Source: Albidovulum sediminis | Lineage (GTDB): Bacteria > Pseudomonadota > Alphaproteobacteria > Rhodobacterales > Rhodobacteraceae | Reading direction: 5' to 3' | Length of the DNA stretch: 64,000 bases | Assembly: GCF_025380365.1 (NCBI RefSeq) | Contig: NZ_JAOCQF010000002.1 | Coordinates: forward strand, 266,846 to 330,845 | Shown: positions 59,343 through 64,000 of the stretch, one piece after another | Layout of the letters: the number at the start of each line of letters is the position of its first letter | Position numbering within the stretch: position 1 is the stretch's first letter | Notes under the pieces: generated by a model | Told to the model about the DNA's origin: nothing | What the model saw: the letters and a program-made list of their open reading frames with translations, nothing else | Databases searched by the model: none | Program-made: the position numbers and the translations under genes

Positions 59343-59596
59343 CCCAGGCCCTTCAGATTCTCGAAAACCGCACGATTTCGGCAGTAGTCCGGCGCCGCGG
59401 CCGCCCCGGCCATGTGCGACTCAAGCCAACGTTCGCAACTATCGGCATGCGTGCAATGGCTGCAACGGGCAACCAGATCGTCATAGGGAAAGCGCCGCAA
59501 CCGCCCTTCAAGCAGCGCCTGGCCAAGATCGACGTCAAGCGCATGGGCCATCTTCTGCAAGAGCGTGCTGTGTCGCGCAAAGGTTCCCTCGTCCAT
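59321..59596 (-). CDS. DUF6455-like small Cys protein
   Basis: A 91-residue protein, DEGTFARHSTLLQKMAHALD first, then DLVARCSHCTHADSCERWLE and APDYCRNRAVFENLKGL. Its C-x-x-C and the final PD-x-C-x-N-R-A-V pattern parallel the protein at 58669-58947, so the two are paralogues. The GGAGGA ribosome site and ATG are good. It faces the IMPACT gene tail to tail and overlaps it by 22 bases. Function unknown; zinc or iron binding is possible. Confidence 0.75.
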   Translation of the reverse strand: MDEGTFARHSTLLQKMAHALDVDLGQALLEGRLRRFPYDDLVARCSHCTHADSCERWLESHMAGAAAAPDYCRNRAVFENLKGLGQPTADK

Positions 59597-59715
59597 GTCG
59601 TCCTCCTCCGGCGATGAACGTGAAATCGTGCCCTGGAGTCGCATTGCCCGCCTTGACCCTGATCAAGACCGCGCGGAAAGCTGGCAGCAGCGTCGAGGCG
59701 CCGGGAGGAAAAGGC

Positions 59716-60078
59716 ATGATCGGGATCATCGCGGCCGAGTTGCGCCGTTTCGGGCGGACCGCGCTCTGGTCGTGGGACGGCTGGCGCGCGGCCTGGGCGA
59801 CGGAGAAGTCGCTAAGGCAATGGACGGTGGTCAATGTGTTGTCGGCCGCACTGGCGCTGACGCTCGATCTCGGCACGGCCGAACGCGCGCTGATCCTTGC
59901 CCTTGGCCTGCTGATCCTTGCCGCCGAACTGGCCAACACCGCGCTGGAGACGCTGTGCAATCACGTTCAGCCGGACCTGCACCCGGCTGCGAAGAAGATC
60001 AAGGACTGCGGCAGCGCGATGGTGGCCCTGACCGCGATTGCGGGCGGCGTCGCCTGGATCGTCCTGCTGGCGGGTTGA
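59716..60078 (+). CDS. dgkA: Diacylglycerol kinase (prokaryotic, DgkA)
   Basis: Phosphorylates diacylglycerol (or undecaprenol) in the inner membrane. The 120-residue protein has three hydrophobic helices (around 38-57, 62-82 and 97-119) and the family signature ELANTALETLCNHVQPDLH with the catalytic Glu. Length is right for the proteobacterial trimeric kinase. ATG; an upstream frame extension has no family sequence. Follows the DUF6455-like gene divergently. Confidence 0.93.
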   Translation: MIGIIAAELRRFGRTALWSWDGWRAAWATEKSLRQWTVVNVLSAALALTLDLGTAERALILALGLLILAAELANTALETLCNHVQPDLHPAAKKIKDCGSAMVALTAIAGGVAWIVLLAG

Positions 60079-60105
60079 GGCCGGGGGGATGCCCCGGCCC
60101 CGTTC

Positions 60106-60480
60106 TCAGGCGTTCTTGATCACGTTCAGCCCGAAGCACGCCACGCCGATCCAGATGGCAAGTTCCGCCACCGGCGCCAGCGGGAACATCGCGGCCTCGG
60201 TGATGCGCCCCGAGAGAAGCAGCACCAGCATCACCAGAAGCACCAGCGCACCGGCCTGGTGCAGCCAGAAATGCGCCGTGGCAAGGGTTCCGCCTGCCAT
60301 CGCCGGGATGACCCGGTAGGCAAGGCCGAACAGCGTCATCAGCGTGAAGCCGAGAAGGTTGATGTGGGCGTGGGCTGCCGCAAGGCCGTGGTCGCCCGAC
60401 GCCCCCATGTGGATACCGATGGCGATGCCGACCAGCAGATAGGCGACAGCCGTCACCAGAAACAGTCTGGATATGTTCAT
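60106..60480 (-). CDS. Small membrane protein related to heme-copper-oxidase/NnrS-type helices
   Basis: A 124-residue protein with four hydrophobic segments (about 5-23, 38-57, 65-87 and 95-117). The AAAHAHINLLGFTLMTLFGL segment with its AHAHIN histidines and RVIPAMAGG is similar to the helix-His regions of cbb3-type oxidase or NorB relatives. It is far too short to be an oxidase and lacks a full set of ligands; it may be an ancestral or accessory membrane protein. ATG start. It is 131 bases downstream of the CDGSH gene on the same strand. Confidence 0.7.
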   Translation of the reverse strand: MNISRLFLVTAVAYLLVGIAIGIHMGASGDHGLAAAHAHINLLGFTLMTLFGLAYRVIPAMAGGTLATAHFWLHQAGALVLLVMLVLLLSGRITEAAMFPLAPVAELAIWIGVACFGLNVIKNA

Positions 60481-60611
60481 TTCACTACCCCTGTTCGCTG
60501 AGGCCGGGTGTTCCCGGTCCACGCGCGCAGGATAGACCTGTTAGACTCTCGGGTCGTCAGGAAATTGACGCAGGGGAAACTTTCAACCCTTGGTGGTTTC
60601 TGGCCGCGTGC

Positions 60612-60860
60612 TCAGACACCCTTGTGCGCGCCGTCGCAGAAGGGTTGCCGCGCGGTATGCTTGCAGCCGCACAGGAACGCACGCCGCGATTCCTCGGCCG
60701 TGAATTTCAACGGCTTGAACGTGGTATCCTTGTGCGAACCATCGCAGAAGGGCTGCCTCTGCGACCGGCCACAGGCGCACCAGAAATAGGTCTTGCCGGC
60801 CTCAAGCTCGACCGCGTAGGGGCCCTTTTGCGCGATGATCGGGGTGCTTGCGTCAGACAT
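60612..60860 (-). CDS. CDGSH iron-sulfur protein with two clusters
   Basis: An 82-residue protein made of two CDGSH motifs: Cys28, Cys30, Cys39 and His43 (CACGRSQRQPFCDGSH) and Cys64, Cys66, Cys75 and His79 (CGCKHTARQPFCDGAH). Each set binds a [2Fe-2S] cluster with a His ligand, as in mitoNEET-type or the bacterial two-motif subgroup. No transmembrane helix, so it is soluble. Possible roles are iron-sulfur transfer or electron transfer; no specific pathway is known. ATG start. Confidence 0.95.
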   Translation of the reverse strand: MSDASTPIIAQKGPYAVELEAGKTYFWCACGRSQRQPFCDGSHKDTTFKPLKFTAEESRRAFLCGCKHTARQPFCDGAHKGV

Positions 60861-60911
60861 GGACTCTCCTCTGGATTGCCGGCCGATGGTGGCACTGGCG
60901 GGTAAGGGACT

Positions 60912-62126
60912 TCAAGCGGCGGGGCTGCGCTGTCCTGCGGGGGGCGGTGTGCGGCCATGCAGGACGGCGCGGCGCCAGACCGACCAGAGCCCAAGGAGGA
61001 GAAGCGCGAATCCCGCCGGCAGGCCGGTCACATGGGCGATGTTGGGCAGGATCAGCGGCAGGAACCACAGCGCCGCCATGGCGAGCTTTTCGCCGGGCAG
61101 CCAGCCGTGCCGCTCCGCCCGACCTACGATCAGGAGCGTTGCTGCCAGCGTCACCACCATGTCGTAGCGGAACCCGTAGGGCGGCACCAGCAGCGCCGCC
61201 ATCATGAGACCGGCCAGTTGCAGGTCGGGCGCTATCGTGCGCGCGCGCCAGAGCCGCCAGACGATAAGCACCGCTATGGCCGCCGAGAGGGTCTGAAGGC
61301 CGGCCGAGACCTGGAACGGCAGGCCCATGAGGACGCCGCCCGAGTAGGCCGTCACCATGGTAACAAGCGGGGCCTGGTCGGCAAAGATCAACTGCGTGCT
61401 GTCCAGATGGTCCAGCGCGAGTTTCCAGCTTTCGATGCCGAACAGGGCCCAGGGCAGCGCCGCGAAGGCCAGTGTCATCAGCGCGGTCCGCAGGATCAGC
61501 CTCCAGTCGCCGGCGGCCACCAGGGCGACCGGGATCAGCAGCGCGACATGGGGCTTGATCGCGAGACCCGCGATCAGGGTCGCGGCAAGCCAGGTCCGGC
61601 CCGCCGACCGCGCCGCGAAGGCGCCAAGGAAAAGGGCCGCGACGATAGCGCCGTTCTGCCCCTGGACCAGCGTGACTCCGATCACCGGCGCCCCCAGCAG
61701 AAGCGCCCAGCCCAGCCGGTCGCGCCCTTTCAGGAACGGACGCGCCGCCAGCGCCAGCCCGCCGATACCGACGACGGAAAACGCGGCCCAGGCGGCGGCA
61801 AAGCCCATCCTGCCCAGCGGATAGATCGCCGACAGGAACGTCGGCGGGTAGAACCAGGGCAGTATGCCTCCGCTCAGGATGCGTTCCCGTTGCAGCGCGA
61901 AATAGACCGAGGGATCGTAGAGCGCTTCGACCCGCCCTTCGGCTGCCAGCTGCGCCGCACTCCAGAAGGCGATGAAGTCATGGCCGTAGGGAAAGCGGCC
62001 GAAATGGGCCGGGTCCGACCAGGTCTTGACCAGTTCCAGCACCAGAAGCATCGGAACGATCAGGATGCAGAAAATCCGCACACGCTCACGCGTGATCCAG
62101 CTTTCGATGGCCTTGGTGATTTTCAC
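60912..62126 (-). CDS. GT87-like integral membrane glycosyltransferase (DUF2029)
   Basis: A 404-residue polytopic protein with about ten membrane segments. The loop after the first helix shows YGHDFIAFWSAAQLAAEGRV and FYPPTFLSAIYPLGR with the Asp and Y-P-P motifs of GT87. Later LAIKPHVALLIPVALVAAGD resembles the two GT87 genes at 32534-35168. Likely uses a lipid-linked sugar on the periplasmic face; the target glycan is unknown. Start is GTG with GGAAGAACAG before it. Alone, on the minus strand between the CDGSH gene and rimO. Confidence 0.78.
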   Translation of the reverse strand: MKITKAIESWITRERVRIFCILIVPMLLVLELVKTWSDPAHFGRFPYGHDFIAFWSAAQLAAEGRVEALYDPSVYFALQRERILSGGILPWFYPPTFLSAIYPLGRMGFAAAWAAFSVVGIGGLALAARPFLKGRDRLGWALLLGAPVIGVTLVQGQNGAIVAALFLGAFAARSAGRTWLAATLIAGLAIKPHVALLIPVALVAAGDWRLILRTALMTLAFAALPWALFGIESWKLALDHLDSTQLIFADQAPLVTMVTAYSGGVLMGLPFQVSAGLQTLSAAIAVLIVWRLWRARTIAPDLQLAGLMMAALLVPPYGFRYDMVVTLAATLLIVGRAERHGWLPGEKLAMAALWFLPLILPNIAHVTGLPAGFALLLLGLWSVWRRAVLHGRTPPPAGQRSPAA

Positions 62127-62285
62127 CTGTTCTTCCGCCGCTCAGGTCTCGAAACTTGACTGCAAAGCGGATGGCACGATCTGCCCGCCCGCTTCAAGAA
62201 CGCAGCCGGTCGGGCGCTGACGGCGGCAGGGAAGGGTGGCGCAGGGGCAACGGACCGCGGCAGGCGCTCCTGCCAGCCGGCAGGA

Positions 62286-63656
62286 TCAGACGAGCCGCCC
62301 CCAGAGGTCGTATTCGCTGGCCTCGTCCACTTCGACCGTGACGATGTCGCCGGGCGACAGCGCCGCGTGGCCCTCGTCGATGAAGAGGTTGCCGTCGATT
62401 TCCGGGGCGTCGGCCATGGTGCGGCAGGTGGCGCCTTCGCTATCCACGGCGTCCACGATCACCTGCTGCCGTGTCCCGACCTTCGCGGCCAGCTTCGCCT
62501 CGGAAATCGCCTGCGCCTTGGCCATGAAGCGGTCCCAGCGATCCTGCTTGACCTCGTCGGGGACATGATCGGGAAGCGCGTTCGACCGCGCGCCAGCGAC
62601 GTTTTCGTACTGGAAGCAGCCGACGCGATCCAATTGCGCCTCGTTAAGCCAGTCGAGAAGCGTCTGGAACTCCTCCTCCGTCTCGCCGGGGAAGCCGACG
62701 ATGAAGGTAGAGCGGAGCGTGATCTCCGGGCAGTCCGCGCGCCAGCGGGCGATTTCGTCCAGCGTCTTCGCCGCCGCCGCCGGCCGCGCCATGCGCCTCA
62801 GCGTTTCGGGATGGGCGTGCTGGAACGGGATGTCGAGATAGGGCAGCACCAGCCCCTCAGCCATCAGCGGGATCAGGTCGCGCACATGGGGGTAGGGGTA
62901 AACGTAGTGCAGCCGGACCCAGGCGCCGAGCGAGCCGAGATCGCGGGCAAGGTCGGTGATATGGGCGCGGTGGCCGTTCTTCTCGGCGTGCTTGATGTCG
63001 ACGCCATAGGCCGAGGTGTCCTGGCTGATGACAAGAAGTTCCCGCACGCCGGCCGCGACCAGCTTTTCAGCCTCGCGCAAGACCGCATGGGCGGGGCGGC
63101 TGACAAGGCGTCCGCGCATGTCGGGGATGATGCAGAAGCGGCACTTGTGATTGCAGCCTTCGGAGATCTTCAGATAGCTGTAGTGCCTCGGCGTCAGGCT
63201 GACGCCGGTGGCGGGCAGCAGGTCGACGAAGGGATCGGGCGCGGGCGGCACCGCGACATGGACCGCATCGAGCACCTGTTCGTACTGATGCGGGCCGGTG
63301 ACGGCCAGGACGGACGGGTGCGCGCCGGTGATGTATTCGGGCTCCGCGCCGAGGCAGCCGGTGACGATCACGCGGCCGTTGGCCGCCAGCGCCTCGCCGA
63401 TGGCCTCAAGGCTTTCGGCCTTGGCGCTGTCGAGAAATCCGCAGGTGTTGACGATGACCGCGTCCGCCCCCTGGTAATCCGGGCTGATCGCATAGCCCTC
63501 GGCGCGCAGGCGCGTCAGGATGCGTTCGCTGTCCACCAGCGCCTTGGGGCAGCCAAGCGACACCATCCCGATCCGGGGCTGGCCAGGGCGTGCGGGAGCG
63601 TCGAACAGCGGTTTCGGCGCAAGATCGGGGCGAAGGTTCGGCGGGTTCTGGGTCAT
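62286..63656 (-). CDS. rimO: Ribosomal protein S12 methylthiotransferase
   Basis: Radical-SAM enzyme that adds a methylthio group to Asp88 of ribosomal protein S12. The 456-residue protein carries the N-terminal UPF0004 cluster (Cys36 in [14 protein letters not shown], Cys72, Cys101), the radical-SAM CNHKCRFC at 168-175, and a C-terminal TRAM-like domain ([15 protein letters not shown]). ATG chosen at [10 protein letters not shown] because [10 protein letters not shown] falls at the usual distance. It lies 38 bases downstream of the ABC-2 permease. Confidence 0.96.
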   Translation of the reverse strand: MTQNPPNLRPDLAPKPLFDAPARPGQPRIGMVSLGCPKALVDSERILTRLRAEGYAISPDYQGADAVIVNTCGFLDSAKAESLEAIGEALAANGRVIVTGCLGAEPEYITGAHPSVLAVTGPHQYEQVLDAVHVAVPPAPDPFVDLLPATGVSLTPRHYSYLKISEGCNHKCRFCIIPDMRGRLVSRPAHAVLREAEKLVAAGVRELLVISQDTSAYGVDIKHAEKNGHRAHITDLARDLGSLGAWVRLHYVYPYPHVRDLIPLMAEGLVLPYLDIPFQHAHPETLRRMARPAAAAKTLDEIARWRADCPEITLRSTFIVGFPGETEEEFQTLLDWLNEAQLDRVGCFQYENVAGARSNALPDHVPDEVKQDRWDRFMAKAQAISEAKLAAKVGTRQQVIVDAVDSEGATCRTMADAPEIDGNLFIDEGHAALSPGDIVTVEVDEASEYDLWGRLV

Positions 63657-63694
63657 CGGGCGGATATAGCGAAGGCCGGGGCCGCTGCCTAGGG

Positions 63695-64000
63695 TCAGGG
63701 ACGCAGGCGCCAGCCGGTGCGGAAGATCGCCCAGACGGCCAGGAAGCCCAGGCCAAGGAAGATCGCCAGCGCCAGGACCGAGGCCGCGATCGGCACGTCG
63801 GCCATGCCGAAGAAGGTCCAGCGGAAGCCGGAAACGAGGTAGAGGACGGGGTTCAGTTTCGCCACCCCTTCCCAGAACGGCGGCAGCATCGAGGCGGAAT
63901 AGAACGCGCCGCCGAGGAAGACGAGCGGCGTGATCACCATCATCGGGATGAACTGCAACTGCTGCCAGTCCTTCGCCCATATGCCCATCAGGAACCCCCA
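63695..64000 (-). CDS. ABC-2 type transporter permease, 5' part cut by window edge
   Basis: The last 102 residues of an integral membrane protein. [20 protein letters not shown] and [20 protein letters not shown] are the conserved ABC-2 permease segments (helix pair plus the loop), ending in [16 protein letters not shown]. Such permeases pair with an ATPase to export polysaccharide, drugs or lipids. The frame is open to the window edge. Its ATPase partner probably lies outside, upstream. Confidence 0.88.
   Translation of the reverse strand, partial: WGFLMGIWAKDWQQLQFIPMMVITPLVFLGGAFYSASMLPPFWEGVAKLNPVLYLVSGFRWTFFGMADVPIAASVLALAIFLGLGFLAVWAIFRTGWRLRP

Overview
The window reads as chromosomal DNA of a high-GC alphaproteobacterium of the order Rhodobacterales (Rhodobacter/Paracoccus/roseobacter relatives). 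The evidence is the gene repertoire: an Hsp20 gene followed by a DUF1150 gene, purE-purK next to a DUF465 gene, trxB divergent from an Lrp/AsnC regulator, an lgt-midA-pgeF operon, mce followed by a DUF1467 gene, GreB overlapping a NUDIX gene, two Hint-type proteins, and a CoxSLM-type molybdenum hydroxylase cluster. I cannot name the genus from sequence alone. I saw no rRNA, tRNA, CRISPR array or insertion sequence.

Layout. 1-4.5 kb: ribF (cut by the left edge), a MaoC-like hydratase, a HAD-IIA phosphatase, a Mn-type pyrophosphatase and a TraB/GumN protein, all on the minus strand. 4.6-6.7 kb: groES-groEL with a sigma70-type promoter, a perfect CIRCE operator and a terminator. 6.9-13.5 kb: DMT exporter, GNAT-greB-NUDIX overlapping unit, lipase-like hydrolase, purEK, DUF465, and an Hsp20-DUF1150-PhzF operon behind a predicted RpoH promoter. 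13.6-19.6 kb: two Hint proteins (one without the catalytic Cys), fused ATP sulfurylase/APS kinase, trxB, an Lrp regulator and a 40-residue small ORF. 19.8-22.9 kb: lgt-midA-pgeF and a UbiK-like gene. 22.9-25.0 kb: an accessory island with an orphan S24 (CI/LexA-like) repressor, three operator repeats, a tiny divergent ORF and a secreted protein, which looks like a leftover prophage immunity region. 25.0-44.4 kb: YbjN, proC, a CsaA-like protein, 2-hydroxyacid dehydrogenase, tdk, a HTH-like protein, carB, two GT87 membrane proteins, aspS, a LysR/hemerythrin divergent pair, a lone response regulator, mce, a CysZ-like protein, a nitroreductase, a histone-deacetylase-family amidohydrolase and DUF167.

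44.5-57.4 kb is the most distinctive region: a form II carbon-monoxide-dehydrogenase-like cluster in two plus-strand blocks. The maturation block encodes MoxR ATPase CoxD, VWA protein CoxE, XdhC-type CoxF and a molybdopterin-binding protein. The structural block encodes CoxG, CoxS, CoxL and CoxM. Between them, on the opposite strand, sit a LuxR-type response regulator, a FIST sensor protein and a hybrid PAS histidine kinase. The same 10-mer (CCTTTGGTCG) lies about 80 bases ahead of the first gene of both blocks, and at the structural block it is half of an inverted repeat. This suggests that the embedded sensor triad controls both blocks. CoxL carries AYRGAGR rather than the AYxCSFR loop of true aerobic CO dehydrogenases, so its substrate is open.

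57.4-64 kb: an unknown small protein, an M48 lipoprotein protease, two related DUF6455-like proteins flanking an IMPACT/YigZ gene, diacylglycerol kinase, a small heme-copper-oxidase-like membrane protein, a two-cluster CDGSH protein, a third GT87 protein, rimO and the end of an ABC-2 transporter permease cut by the right edge.
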